Part shown: piece after piece, positions 41,053-50,479 of the stretch | Layout: every line of letters begins with the position of its first letter | How positions within the stretch are numbered: position 1 is the first letter of the stretch | From: Mycobacterium shigaense | Lineage (GTDB): Bacteria; Actinomycetota; Actinomycetes; Mycobacteriales; Mycobacteriaceae | DNA: 64,000 nucleotides | Reading direction: 5' to 3' | Assembly (NCBI RefSeq): GCF_002356315.1 | Contig: NZ_AP018164.1 | Location: forward strand, 2,604,001 to 2,668,000 | Program-made: the position numbers and the translations under genes | The notes under the pieces: generated by a model | What the model was told of the DNA's origin: nothing | Databases searched by the model: none | The model's input: only the letters and a program-made list of their open reading frames with translations

Positions 41053-43737
41053 GTGAGCCGACCAGCCCCGCCCGTGCTGACAGTTCGTTACGAGGGCGCC
41101 GAGCGCACCTTCGCCGCAGGCAATGATGTGGTGATCGGTCGCGATCTGCGCGCCGACGTGCGGGTTGCGCATCCGTTGATCTCGCGGACTCACCTGGTGG
41201 TGCGTTTCGATCAAGGGCGCTGGATCGCGATCGACAACGGCAGCCTCAACGGCCTCTATGTCAGCAACCGCCGGGTGCCCGCCGTCGACATCCAGGACGG
41301 CCTGTGTATCAACATCGGCAATCCGGACGGCCCCGCGGTCACCTTCGAGGTGGGGCGTCATCAAGGTTCGGCGGGGCGGCCGCCGCTGACGACGTCGATC
41401 CCGATCTCCAACCCGATGACCGGGCCGAGCGCCCCACAGCATGCGCCGGGTTACGCACCAAGCGGCGCGCTGCGCCCCGACCAGGGTCAGCAGCCGATCT
41501 CGCGGCCGCAGCCGGCACCTCCGCATGCCGGAGCGCAGCCGGCCCACCCGTCGGGGCCGCTGCCGCGCCACCCGTCCGCGCCGGGGCCGAACCCACCGTC
41601 GGGTCCGATACCGCGCCCGCCGACCGGTGGCTTGCCGTCGGCACCGCCCACCGAGCGGCACCCGCCACCGCAGATCTACCGGGCCCAGCCCCCGCAGGCA
41701 CCGCCGGCTCCGGCGGGGGAGCCGGAGACCAGCCGTGTGGGCGGGGACGCCGCGAACATCGCGACCTCGATGATGCGGATCCTGCGCCCGAGCAAAACCA
41801 CCGTGGGGTCGATGCCGGGCGCGATCAAGATCGGCCGCGCCAACGACAACGACATCGTCATCCCCGAGGTACTGGCATCTCGACACCACGCGACGCTGGT
41901 TCCGGGACCCGACGGCACCGAGATCCACGACAACCGCAGCATCAACGGCACATTCGTCAACGGCTCGCGCGTCGACGTGGCGCTGCTGCACGACGGCGAC
42001 GTCGTCACGATCGGCAACATCGACCTCGTTTTCGCGGGCGGCACGCTGGCCCGCCGGGACGAGTCGGCGACCGCCACCCGCACCGGCGGCCTCGACGTGC
42101 GCGGCGTCACTTGGACGATCGAAAACAACAAGACGCTGCTGGACGACATCTCGCTGGGCGCGCAGCCGGGGACGCTGACGGCCGTGATCGGCCCGTCGGG
42201 CGCCGGCAAGTCGACGTTCGCCCGGCTCGTCGCCGGCTACACGCATCCGACCACCGGCACGGTGGCGTTCGAGGGGCACAACGTGCACGCCGAGTACGCC
42301 TCATTGCGCAGCAGGATCGGGATGGTGCCGCAGGACGACGTGGTGCACGGTCAACTGACCGTGAGCCAGGCCCTGGGATACGCCGCCGAACTGCGGCTGC
42401 CGCCGGACACCACCAAGGACGACCGCGCCCAGGTGGTGGCCCGGGTGCTCGAGGAACTCGAGATGACCCAGCACCTCGAGACGCGGGTGGACAAGCTGTC
42501 GGGCGGGCAGCGCAAACGGGCGTCGGTGGCGTTGGAGCTGCTCACCGGGCCGTCGCTGCTGATCCTCGACGAGCCGACGTCCGGATTGGACCCCGCGCTG
42601 GACCGCCAGGTCATGACGATGCTGCGGCAACTCGCCGACGCCGGCCGCGTGGTGCTCGTGGTCACCCACTCGCTGACGTACCTCGATGTCTGCGATCAGG
42701 TCCTGCTGCTGGCCCCGGGCGGCAAGACTGCCTTCTGCGGGCCGCCCAGCGGAATCGGCGCGGCAATGGGGACCACGAACTGGGCCGACATCTTCAGCAC
42801 GGTCGCGGGCGACCCCGATGGGTCCAAGGCCCGCTATCTGGCCCGTACGGGGCCGCCTCCGCCGCCACCCCCGGCGGAGAAACCCGCCGAGCTGGGCGAT
42901 CCGTCGCACACCAGCCTGCTGCGGCAGTTCTCCACGATCGCCCGGCGGCAGATCCGCTTGATCGTCTCCGACCGCGGCTACTTCGCTTTCCTCGCGCTGT
43001 TGCCGTTCATCATGGGGTCGTTGTCCATGTCGGTGCCCGGAGATGTCGGGTTCGGCGTCCCCAATCCCATGGGGGACGCGCCCACCGAGCCGGGGCAGAT
43101 CCTGGTGCTGCTCAACGTCGGCGCGGTCTTCATGGGGACCGCACTGACGATCCGGGATCTCATCGGCGAACGCGCGATCTTCCTGCGGGAACAAGCGGTA
43201 GGGCTGTCCACCAGCGCCTACCTGCTGGCGAAGGTCTGCGTCTACACCGTGTTCGCGGTCGTCCAGTCGGCGATCGTCACCATCATCGCGCTGATCGGCA
43301 AAGGCGGACCGACCCAGGGCGCCGCGGCGCTGGGCAAGCCGGGTCTGGAGCTGTTCGTCGATGTCGCCGCCACCACCGTCGCCTCGGCAATGCTCGGGCT
43401 GGCGCTGTCGGCCGTCGCCAAGTCCAATGACCAGATCATGCCGCTGCTCGTCGTGGCGGTGATGTCGCAGCTGGTGTTCTCCGGCGGCATGATCCCCGTG
43501 ACCAACCGGATTGGGCTCGACCAGATGTCGTGGGTGACCCCGGCACGGTGGGGCTTCGCGGCATCGGCGTCGACCATCGACCTGATCAAATTGGAGCCCG
43601 GGCCGCAGGTCCCCAAGGACCGCCACTGGCATCACACGTCCGGCACGTGGCTGTTCGACATGGCGATGCTGATCGCGATCAGCATTTTCTACCTGGGCTT
43701 CGTGCGCTGGAAGATTCGCCTCAAGGGCGGCGGCTGA
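41053..43737 (+). CDS. Two-FHA-domain ABC transporter (Rv1747 type)
   Basis: An 894-residue single-chain ABC exporter. FHA domain 1 is at about residues 20-95 (VIGRDLRADV, SRTHLVV) and FHA domain 2 at about 255-330 (KIGRANDNDIVI, NRSINGTFVNG), joined by a long Pro-rich linker. The ATPase follows with Walker A GPSGAGKST near 382, signature LSGGQRKR near 483 and Walker B LLILDEPTSG near 503. The C-terminal ABC2 membrane domain (about 640-885) has six hydrophobic helices. In M. tuberculosis Rv1747 is phosphorylated by PknF and affects lipid export. No kinase gene adjoins it here; pknE is 34 kb away. Confidence 0.93.
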   Translation: MSRPAPPVLTVRYEGAERTFAAGNDVVIGRDLRADVRVAHPLISRTHLVVRFDQGRWIAIDNGSLNGLYVSNRRVPAVDIQDGLCINIGNPDGPAVTFEVGRHQGSAGRPPLTTSIPISNPMTGPSAPQHAPGYAPSGALRPDQGQQPISRPQPAPPHAGAQPAHPSGPLPRHPSAPGPNPPSGPIPRPPTGGLPSAPPTERHPPPQIYRAQPPQAPPAPAGEPETSRVGGDAANIATSMMRILRPSKTTVGSMPGAIKIGRANDNDIVIPEVLASRHHATLVPGPDGTEIHDNRSINGTFVNGSRVDVALLHDGDVVTIGNIDLVFAGGTLARRDESATATRTGGLDVRGVTWTIENNKTLLDDISLGAQPGTLTAVIGPSGAGKSTFARLVAGYTHPTTGTVAFEGHNVHAEYASLRSRIGMVPQDDVVHGQLTVSQALGYAAELRLPPDTTKDDRAQVVARVLEELEMTQHLETRVDKLSGGQRKRASVALELLTGPSLLILDEPTSGLDPALDRQVMTMLRQLADAGRVVLVVTHSLTYLDVCDQVLLLAPGGKTAFCGPPSGIGAAMGTTNWADIFSTVAGDPDGSKARYLARTGPPPPPPPAEKPAELGDPSHTSLLRQFSTIARRQIRLIVSDRGYFAFLALLPFIMGSLSMSVPGDVGFGVPNPMGDAPTEPGQILVLLNVGAVFMGTALTIRDLIGERAIFLREQAVGLSTSAYLLAKVCVYTVFAVVQSAIVTIIALIGKGGPTQGAAALGKPGLELFVDVAATTVASAMLGLALSAVAKSNDQIMPLLVVAVMSQLVFSGGMIPVTNRIGLDQMSWVTPARWGFAASASTIDLIKLEPGPQVPKDRHWHHTSGTWLFDMAMLIAISIFYLGFVRWKIRLKGGG

Positions 43738-43756
43738 CGCGCCGCGAGGGTCGGTG

Positions 43757-43921
43757 CTATGCGCCCTTGCGGATCGGCTGGTCGGCGGCGGCGTGCATGC
43801 GCGCGGACAGCTGGAGCAGGTCGTGCTCGCCCACCCCGTTGGGCAGGGTATACGCGAGCTGGCGCAGCTCGATGGCGCAGTTGCGCAGTTCCTGACGAAG
43901 GCGCATCTCAGGCGTGGGCAT
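43757..43921 (-). CDS. Small conserved hypothetical protein, 54 aa
   Basis: A 54-residue helical protein (MPTPEMRLRQELRNCAIELRQ, then LPNGVGEHDLLQLSARMHAAAD). ATG 43921 has GGGAGAAG about 6 nt before it, a good ribosome site; an upstream ATG at 43975 is less likely. It is convergent with the FHA-ABC gene, 20 bases after its stop. No known function. It resembles short mycobacterial proteins found near transporter genes. Confidence 0.7.
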   Translation of the reverse strand: MPTPEMRLRQELRNCAIELRQLAYTLPNGVGEHDLLQLSARMHAAADQPIRKGA

Positions 43922-44101
43922 GACTTCTCCCTGGGGGCTGAAGCTGAGGCTGGTGTCGAGAACCAGTCGCTTCACCGATTTTCGCAGGGCAGACCCGTAA
44001 CCGCGATGGGTCCGACGGGTTTTAACGGGAGTTTGACAGCGTTTTTACAGACACGGGCTCGGTGAGTTGCTTTCGGCGCGGGCGTGGCCTTACATCGGGG
44101 C

Positions 44102-45448
44102 ATGGGGGCTGGGGACATCGACGCGGACATCGACGGCGGCACCGCCGACCTCGGCGACGTCGAAAGGGAACGCCGCTCGGCGACGTTGCGGGAGTTGATG
44201 ACTGCGCGCCGCGAGGCCGGGGACCTGGCCGGCGCCCTGCCCGTCGCCGAGGAGTTGCTCGCCGAACACCGGCAACGGCTCGGGCCGCAGCACCCGGAGA
44301 GCCTGTCGCTGGCCGTCGCGATCGCCAACTGGCGTCAGCATCTGGGGGATGTGTCCCGCGCGGCCGACGATCTGGTCGCACTCATCCCGCAGCTGGATAG
44401 CGAGCTGGGGCCCGACCACCCCGACACGCTCACCGCCCGCCACATGCTGGCGAGCTACGCCGGCCCCGATACCGATCCGACCGCGGCGGTGCTGACCTGG
44501 TTTCGGCTGTTCACCGCCGAACAGCGGGTGTTCGGCGCCGAGCACCTGACGACGCTGGGCGCGCGCCACAATCTGGCGGTCTGGCGCCGGCAACTCGGCG
44601 ACGTTATCGGCGCGACGGACGAGATGGCGCAGGTGTCGACGGTCCGGGCCCGACTGCTGGGCAACGAGCATCCCGACACCCTGGCCAGCTGGCGGGCATG
44701 GGTGACCTGGCGCGGTGAGGCCGGCGACACGGAAGCCGCCCACACCGGCGCCGTGACGCTGATTCCGTTGCTTAGCAAGGTCTTTGGCGACGACCACGAG
44801 CAGACGCTCGGTATGCGTCAACTGTGCGCGCTTTGGGCGCCCGCCTCGCCGAATCGGGACATCGAGGTGCTCGCGGACTGGGCGGTCCTGATCGACGACG
44901 AGATTCGCGCGCTGGGGGTCGACCATCCGCTGACCGTTGCCGGGCAGACGGTGTTGGCGGCTCGGCGCGCGGACTGGGCGGCCGACCTCGACGAGGGCGA
45001 GTGGGTCGACGCGGACCTATACCAACAGATGGAGCTCGACCAGCGCGGCGGCGAGCCGACCGAGGAGCTCGCGGCGCGGGCCAAGGAATACGCCAACAAG
45101 CATCGCGCGCAAATCGAGGCGCTGCTCGAGCACGTCATCTTGATGAAGAAGGAGATCGCCGAACGCGGCAGGGCATTCGGCCACGATTCGGAATCAGCGC
45201 TCAGCGCGCGCTATGAACTCGCCTACGCGCTATGGAACAGCGGCGAGTACACCGACGCGGCGCAGTGCACCCACCAGCTGCTCGACGACTGCATGAGCAG
45301 CCTCGGCGACGAGCACGCGCTGACGACCTCGGTGCGTCAGCTGCTGGGCGCCGGGCAGCGGTATGCCCGACTGCCCGACGAGCGCGATCCGGGGGACGTC
45401 GACGAACCGGACGCCGCCGTGTCCACGATCGAGACGATGGAGTGGTAA
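44102..45448 (+). CDS. Tetratricopeptide repeat protein
   Basis: A 448-residue protein built of TPR_10-type repeats. About eight units recur every 42-50 residues with the pattern LG-x2-HP-x-TL (for example LGPQHPESL, LGPDHPDTL, LGNEHPDTL, LGDEHALTT). ATG 44102 is preferred; GTG-type in-frame starts at 44084 add six residues. No enzymatic domain, signal or membrane segment is present. Such repeats bind partner proteins or peptides. It sits after the FHA-ABC gene and directly before the 195-residue hypothetical, which begins 27 bases later. Confidence 0.85.
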   Translation: MGAGDIDADIDGGTADLGDVERERRSATLRELMTARREAGDLAGALPVAEELLAEHRQRLGPQHPESLSLAVAIANWRQHLGDVSRAADDLVALIPQLDSELGPDHPDTLTARHMLASYAGPDTDPTAAVLTWFRLFTAEQRVFGAEHLTTLGARHNLAVWRRQLGDVIGATDEMAQVSTVRARLLGNEHPDTLASWRAWVTWRGEAGDTEAAHTGAVTLIPLLSKVFGDDHEQTLGMRQLCALWAPASPNRDIEVLADWAVLIDDEIRALGVDHPLTVAGQTVLAARRADWAADLDEGEWVDADLYQQMELDQRGGEPTEELAARAKEYANKHRAQIEALLEHVILMKKEIAERGRAFGHDSESALSARYELAYALWNSGEYTDAAQCTHQLLDDCMSSLGDEHALTTSVRQLLGAGQRYARLPDERDPGDVDEPDAAVSTIETMEW

Positions 45449-45475
45449 GAGCTGGCCACCCGCCTGAGGGCACGG

Positions 45476-46063
45476 GTGGTGTCCGATACCGATATCGAGC
45501 AGGCCGACGGTGCACTGTCCTACGCGTGGCCACTCGCCGACGGGCTCTTCGAGGTGCTGTGCCTCGATTACCCGGACGTGGTCCGGTTCGTGACCACCAG
45601 CCGGCTTGCCGGCCAGGACATCGACCGGATGCGCGAGACGGCGCGCCGCAACACCGCCGCCGAGCCGATCCAAGGCGTCGAGGCCGTCGAGGACGATGGG
45701 GGCGATGTGCAGTGGTTGTACGGCGCTTCGTCGTTTGTTGCGTCGAAGATCCTCGACCTGCAGGCGCTGGTAGGCCAGTACATCCCAGAGCCATCCCACG
45801 GTGTCGTCATCGGCGTACCGAATCGTAACCATCTGTTCCTGCACGCGGTCACGACCAGCAAGAGAATGCTCGCGGCGATCAACCTGATGTCCTCGGTGTG
45901 CCCCGCGTTTTGCAAGGAGTATCCGGGGCCGATCAACGGTAACCTCTACTACTGGAAAGACGGCGTGCTGCAGCGCATCTCGCGCGAGGCGCCCGAGACC
46001 GGGCAGGTCTACGTCGAATTCTCCGGGGCCATCGGCACCGCTTTGGCGGAGCTTCCCGACTAG
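45476..46063 (+). CDS. Hypothetical protein, 195 aa, following the TPR gene
   Basis: A 195-residue soluble protein with no recognised domain. It contains an alternating beta-alpha pattern (YAWPLADGLFEVLCLDYP, VVIGVPNRNHLFLHAV) and a C-terminal TGQVYVEFSGAIGTALAELP. The start is GTG 45476 or GTG 45473. The bases between the TPR stop and this GTG are in frame and encode a plausible N-terminus (ELATRLRAR) without a start codon, so the true start may have been lost or is non-standard. It is probably cotranscribed with the TPR gene. Confidence 0.6.
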   Translation: MVSDTDIEQADGALSYAWPLADGLFEVLCLDYPDVVRFVTTSRLAGQDIDRMRETARRNTAAEPIQGVEAVEDDGGDVQWLYGASSFVASKILDLQALVGQYIPEPSHGVVIGVPNRNHLFLHAVTTSKRMLAAINLMSSVCPAFCKEYPGPINGNLYYWKDGVLQRISREAPETGQVYVEFSGAIGTALAELPD

Positions 46064-46075
46064 CCGTCCGCTCGA

Positions 46076-46900
46076 TCAGGGCAGCGCGGCAACGAACGTC
46101 GCGTTCGGCACCCCGGCCGCAAGCTCGTCGACATCGAACGGTCTGTCGAGACGGGCGCGCAGCGACCCGCGGTCGATCAGCAGGCTGATCTCGGCCGTCT
46201 GCCTGGCGAACAGCCGCCCGAAAAGCGGGTAGAGCGAACGCATTACTGCGCGCTCGGCACGAGTGCAGCGCGCCGCGCAGTAACCGACGTGGCCCAACTC
46301 GTCGGTGAGAATCTCGGAGTACAGCCGCTCGATCCGCGCGGCCACAGCGGGTTCGTCGGTGAACAACTCCACACCGACTCGGCGCAACTCGTCGAACATG
46401 ATGCAGCCCGCCATTTCGGCGGCGCCCACGAACGGGAATCCGAAACGCTCGGGGAGGAACACCTCCATCTTGACGAACTGCCGCATGACGAACGGCGGAA
46501 CAACTACGTGAAACGGCAGGCCGAACAGGTCGAGCACGTAGGCCAGCAGCCGGGTGTGATAGTGCTCCTCGAGCGCGAGATAGATCCGTTCCGGCGGCTG
46601 GTCGACGCCGCCGATGCGCCCGTAGGTGTCGCCCAGATCGACGCCGAAGCGCTCCGCCTGATTGAGCTTGGCGGTGGCCAACAGGAACAGCATCTCGCGG
46701 CTCAGTCCCGGTTCGGGTCGACGGCGCCGCAGATTACGCAGGAAAACAGTGCGGTCGATGGGACGCGCGGAGAGCAGCGGGTCGGCCGCCAGCGATTCGA
46801 AGAAATCCTCGCGGTTGGCCAGCCGGCGGTGCAGCAGATCGGCATCGCCGTCCCGTTGCGCTAGGTAGGTCCGGTAGCCGTCGATACCTGTGGCGGTCAT
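46076..46900 (-). CDS. Putative ferritin-like diiron protein
   Basis: A 274-residue mostly helical protein. Two iron-binding-like motifs are visible: LALEEHYHTRL near residues 107-117 and EILTDELGHVGYC near 193-205, an E-x-x-H-type arrangement with further Glu residues between. This suits a ferritin-like diiron oxygenase or hydroxylase, though the family cannot be named with certainty. ATG 46900 overlaps the TetR stop by four bases, so it is regulated together with that repressor. A link with the catabolic module on the other side of the palindrome is possible. Confidence 0.6.
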   Translation of the reverse strand: MTATGIDGYRTYLAQRDGDADLLHRRLANREDFFESLAADPLLSARPIDRTVFLRNLRRRRPEPGLSREMLFLLATAKLNQAERFGVDLGDTYGRIGGVDQPPERIYLALEEHYHTRLLAYVLDLFGLPFHVVVPPFVMRQFVKMEVFLPERFGFPFVGAAEMAGCIMFDELRRVGVELFTDEPAVAARIERLYSEILTDELGHVGYCAARCTRAERAVMRSLYPLFGRLFARQTAEISLLIDRGSLRARLDRPFDVDELAAGVPNATFVAALP

Positions 46901-47514
46901 GGTGACTCCATTCCTGCGACGATGGTCTGCACGTATCGGTTCAACAACGCAGAGCGTGCCCGGGACGCCGTGCCTGCGGTGGCCAGCAACGCGAATAGGC
47001 CGGTCATGAAGATGACCCCCAGCTCGCCGGGATCCGCGTCCGGCCGGATGCGCCGGGCGGCCTGGGCGTCGGCGATCGCGGCGATCACGAAGGCGGCCAC
47101 CGGGTGCTCCCCGAGCTCGTCGGCCATGGGCCGCGCAGCCGAGAAGTGCAATCCCAGCATGTCCCGGAAAACCACGGGGCCCAAACGCCGTTCGGCCTCG
47201 AGCACCTCGTGCACCAGCCGCGTGAGCAACGCAAGCAGATCCGGCTGCTTGCTCGCCCGGGCCTCGAGCTTGGCCACGATCTTGACTTCCTCGTCCCGCT
47301 CCAACTCGACCAGGACATGCTCCTTGGTGGGGAAGTGGAAATAGAACGTCCCGCGCACCACGCCCGCCGCGGCGGCGATGGCCGCGACATCGGTGCCCGC
47401 CAGTCCGGACCTGCCGATCTCGGCGATCGCCGCATCGAACACCCGCCGCCGCGTCTGAAGCCGCTGCGCCTCCCGGGCGCTCGGCGGCGCCGCGGACAGC
47501 GTCGTAACGGGCAC
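46897..47514 (-). CDS. TetR-family transcriptional regulator
   Basis: About 205 residues from GTG 47514, or 217 from a TTG at 47550 that lies inside the palindrome. The N-terminal helix-turn-helix has TRRRVFDAAIAEIGRSG, TDVAAIAAAAGVVRGTFYFHFPTKEHVLVE, the TetR signature. The C-terminal ligand-binding domain is all-helical. GTG 47514 places the 27-bp palindrome upstream as an operator, which favours that start; neither has a clear ribosome site. It is divergent from the acyl-CoA dehydrogenase that opens the module at 47680. Confidence 0.9.
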   Translation of the reverse strand: MPVTTLSAAPPSAREAQRLQTRRRVFDAAIAEIGRSGLAGTDVAAIAAAAGVVRGTFYFHFPTKEHVLVELERDEEVKIVAKLEARASKQPDLLALLTRLVHEVLEAERRLGPVVFRDMLGLHFSAARPMADELGEHPVAAFVIAAIADAQAARRIRPDADPGELGVIFMTGLFALLATAGTASRARSALLNRYVQTIVAGMESP

Positions 47515-47536
47515 GCTGAGGACTTTAGCGAGCTGG

Positions 47537-47563
47537 CTGACGGTCGTCAATGACGACCGTCAG
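47537..47563. promoter_or_regulatory. 27-bp perfect palindrome (TetR operator)
   Basis: A 13-bp inverted repeat, CTGACGGTCGTCA and TGACGACCGTCAG, around a single central A. A further half-site CTGACGG begins at 47569. It lies in the divergent region between the TetR gene and the catabolic operon (ATG 47680), so one repressor could control both directions. Its length and symmetry exceed chance expectation for intergenic DNA. Confidence 0.75.
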
Positions 47564-47679
47564 TGAAACTGACGGCCGCGCGAAACCGCTCTCCCGGTGA
47601 GCGGGCGTTGGCGACTAGCGGACCCGCGCACCAGCGTTACGCTGGCGCTTCGGCAAAGAGAGGATGGGGTGCGCACGGG

Positions 47680-48858
47680 ATGGATTTCGCATTGGACGCC
47701 GGGCAGCGCGCGTGGCTCGCCGAGGTTCGCGAATTCCTACAGGAGAACGTCACCCCGGAATTACGGGCCGAGCTCGCCGAACACGACCTGGAGTTTCCCG
47801 ATGGCGAGGTAGCCCGGTTCCGCCGCACGATCGGCGCGAAGGGCTGGTTCGGGCTGAACTGGCCGCGCGAGTACGGCGGGCTCGGCCTGGGTGCGGTGCA
47901 CCAGCATCTGTTGGTGAGCGAGTTCGAGTACGCCGGTGTGCCCGGGCCGGACCTCACGGTGACGTCCGTAGCGCCGATGATCATGCGACACGGTACCGAG
48001 CAGAACAAGAAGGAATGGCTGCCGCCGATAGCAAGGGGCGAAATGATCTGCGCGGTCGGTTATTCCGAACCGGAGGCCGGCACCGACCTGGCGAGCCTGC
48101 GCACCCGAGCCACCCGGGACGGCGAGCAGTGGGTGATCAACGGCACCAAGATCTGGAACAGCGGGGCGCAGCGGGCCACGCATGAGTGGCTCTGTGTGCG
48201 CACCGATCCCGATAGCGTTCGGCACCGCGGGATCTCGGTCATCATCGTCCCCATCGACTGCCCGGGCGTGACGATTCGGCCGCTCTACGCGTGGTCGGGC
48301 TATCGCACCAACGAGGTGCATTTCGAGGACGTGCGGGTCCCGGTCACTAACCTGGTGGGCGAGCTCAACCGGGGCTGGACCTACATCACCGGCGCGCTCG
48401 ATCTGGAGCGCGGGGCGCTGACCAACGCGGGCGACCTGCGCCGCGCCGTGGACGACCTCAGCGAGCTGGCGCGGCGACCGCGGCGCGACGGCACGATGCC
48501 GATCGACGACCCGGCCCTGCGCCGCCGGTTGGCACGCGCCGAGGCCGACGTCGAAGTGGCAACGTTGATGGGGTACGAGGCCGCCTCGATTCTCGACGAC
48601 GGCGTCATCCCGACGGTGGAGGTCAGCGTCGAGAAGATCTTCAGCAGCGAGCTGCGCCAGCGCATAGCCACGTTGGCCTTGGACGTGCTCGGGCCGGACG
48701 GCTTGCTGGCCCATCGCAGCGAAAAGGCGCCGCTGGCGGGAAAATTCGAGCGGCTATATCGGGCCGCGCCGTTGATGCGGTTCGGCGGGGGCACCAACGA
48801 GGTGTTGCGCGACATCATCGCCCAGCGCGGCCACGGCATGCCGTCCTATAGGCGGTGA
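47680..48858 (+). CDS. Acyl-CoA dehydrogenase (FadE family), subunit 1
   Basis: A 392-residue acyl-CoA dehydrogenase. N-terminal helices lead to the flavin-binding motif ICAVGYSEPEAGTDLASL and GTKIWNSGAQ; the C-terminus has RFGGGTNEVLRDIIAQRG where a Glu or Gly-rich motif is usual. ATG 47680 follows GAGAGGA. It is paired with a second, divergent dehydrogenase gene 9 bases later, as for FadE28-FadE29 and FadE26-FadE27, which form alpha2beta2 complexes with one active-site Glu. Such complexes act on bulky steroid or branched acyl-CoA. Confidence 0.92.
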   Translation: MDFALDAGQRAWLAEVREFLQENVTPELRAELAEHDLEFPDGEVARFRRTIGAKGWFGLNWPREYGGLGLGAVHQHLLVSEFEYAGVPGPDLTVTSVAPMIMRHGTEQNKKEWLPPIARGEMICAVGYSEPEAGTDLASLRTRATRDGEQWVINGTKIWNSGAQRATHEWLCVRTDPDSVRHRGISVIIVPIDCPGVTIRPLYAWSGYRTNEVHFEDVRVPVTNLVGELNRGWTYITGALDLERGALTNAGDLRRAVDDLSELARRPRRDGTMPIDDPALRRRLARAEADVEVATLMGYEAASILDDGVIPTVEVSVEKIFSSELRQRIATLALDVLGPDGLLAHRSEKAPLAGKFERLYRAAPLMRFGGGTNEVLRDIIAQRGHGMPSYRR

Positions 48859-48867
48859 CCGGGACCC

Positions 48868-49986
48868 GTGAAAGCGATGCCGACCGCAGAGCAGCGTGAC
48901 TTCGCCGCGTCGCTGCGGGCACTGCTGGCGGCCGAGAGCCCGATCTCATTGGTGCGCGCCCTCACCGAACCCGGCGCGGATCGAAACACCCCGACCCTGT
49001 GGAAGGCGTTGGCCGGTGCCGGCGTCCTCGGCTTGGCAATCGGCGAGGAGTACGGCGGCTCCGGCGGCTCTCTGCAGGACGTGGGCGTGTTCGCCACGGA
49101 AGCGGGCCGTGCGCTGTGCCCCACCACGGTGCACAGCAGCATGCGCGCCGCGCTGGCGATCGACCAGCTCGGCACCCCCGAGGCCAAGGCCGCGTGGCTA
49201 CCACGGCTGGTTACCGGCGCCCTTCGCGGCTGCACCGCGCTGTGGAACGCCCGTGACCCTGCGGTCGTTGCGCCGCCGCTGACGGCCCGGCCCGACGCCG
49301 ACGGCTGGCGGCTGGACGGGATGGCGGACTACGTCGCCGACGCCGACATCGCCGACGTGATCGTCATTTCCGCCGCGGCCAGCGACCGGGCGCTGGTCTT
49401 CGCCGTCGGCGCGCAGACCGCCGGCCTCACGCTGGCACCGCTCGACCTGGTCGGCGGGTACCGGGCGTTCGCCGCGCACTGCGAGGACGTGGCCGTCGGC
49501 GCCGACGCGCTACTGGGGGCTGACGTCTCCCGGGACGCGCTGCGCCGGGTCGCCAACACCGCGGTGGCGCTGGCCGCGCTGGACCTGGTGGGAATCGGCG
49601 AGGCGGTCCTGGAACGCACCGTCGACCACACCAAGCTGCGTCACCAGTTCGGCCGCCCGATCGCCTGCTTCCAGGCGGCGCAACACCTGATCGCCGACAT
49701 GCACATCGCCCTGGCCGCGGCGCGATTGGCCGCGCAGTCCGCCGTGTTCTGGCTCGCGCGGGGCCGCACCGCCACCCGGGAGACCGCCATCGCGCGCATG
49801 CACGCCTCCGACGCCGCCAGGCTGATCACGCTGGACGCCCACCAATTGCACGGCGGGATCGGCTACGTGACGGAGACCGATCTGCACCTGTGGAGCGAAC
49901 GGGCCAGACTCGCATCGACATTCGGCGGCGGAGCCGACGTCGCCGCCGCCTGGCTCGAGGAGACGCTGGAGGACAACCTTGGGTGA
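48868..49986 (+). CDS. Acyl-CoA dehydrogenase (FadE family), subunit 2
   Basis: A 372-residue acyl-CoA dehydrogenase-like protein starting at GTG 48868. The EEYGGSGGSLQDV and RHQFGRPIACFQAAQHLIADM segments and the C-terminal LDAHQLHGGIGYVTETDLHLW are family features. The flavin-contact sequence GCTALWNARDP is degenerate compared with subunit 1, which fits a non-equivalent partner in an alpha2beta2 dehydrogenase. It overlaps the next hydratase gene by eight bases. Catalytic competence cannot be decided from the sequence alone. Confidence 0.9.
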   Translation: MKAMPTAEQRDFAASLRALLAAESPISLVRALTEPGADRNTPTLWKALAGAGVLGLAIGEEYGGSGGSLQDVGVFATEAGRALCPTTVHSSMRAALAIDQLGTPEAKAAWLPRLVTGALRGCTALWNARDPAVVAPPLTARPDADGWRLDGMADYVADADIADVIVISAAASDRALVFAVGAQTAGLTLAPLDLVGGYRAFAAHCEDVAVGADALLGADVSRDALRRVANTAVALAALDLVGIGEAVLERTVDHTKLRHQFGRPIACFQAAQHLIADMHIALAAARLAAQSAVFWLARGRTATRETAIARMHASDAARLITLDAHQLHGGIGYVTETDLHLWSERARLASTFGGGADVAAAWLEETLEDNLG

Positions 49987-50479
49987 GGCGAGTTTGATCG
50001 ATGCCGAATCGGCGTCGCGAGTCGGCACCGTCGCCGCGTCGGCCACCGGCGAGGTCAACCGGCGGGACTGGCAGCGCTGGGCGGCAGCGGTCGGCGACCA
50101 CAACCCGCTGTGGTTTGATCCGGGGTACGCTCGCGCCAACGGATTTCGCGACATCGTCTGCCCTCCGCTGTACCTGCAGTACGCCGTCCTCGGCGTCACG
50201 CGCCTCGACTCGCTGCGCCCCGACGGCTCCTCGGGCGCGGTCTCGGGCAGCCTCGCGTTTCCCCGCGCGCCGAAACGGATGGCGGGCGGGGAAAGCTTTC
50301 AGTTTCACCTGCCGGCCTATCACCGCGACGTGATCCAGATGGTCCGCACCATCGAGTCGATCGTCGAAAAGCACGGCCGCTCCGGCAAATTCGTTCTAGT
50401 CACCTGGCAGACGGTGTACCGCAACCAGTACGACGATCTGGTGGCCGAGGCATCGACGTCGATGATCGCCCGACCATGA
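49979..50479 (+). CDS. MaoC-like / FAS1-type dehydratase domain protein
   Basis: A 166-residue hot-dog fold protein starting at TTG/GTG-like codon 49979. The hydratase motif reads AAVGDHNPLWFDPGYA, retaining GDxNP but with Trp in place of the usual His, and a KRMAGGESFQFHLP segment follows. It resembles the N-terminal hydratase domain of ChsH2 or the FAS1-like dehydratase family. It probably pairs with the next gene, as in heteromeric ChsH1-ChsH2 enoyl-CoA hydratases. The stop overlaps the next start by four bases. Confidence 0.85.
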   Translation: MGEASLIDAESASRVGTVAASATGEVNRRDWQRWAAAVGDHNPLWFDPGYARANGFRDIVCPPLYLQYAVLGVTRLDSLRPDGSSGAVSGSLAFPRAPKRMAGGESFQFHLPAYHRDVIQMVRTIESIVEKHGRSGKFVLVTWQTVYRNQYDDLVAEASTSMIARP

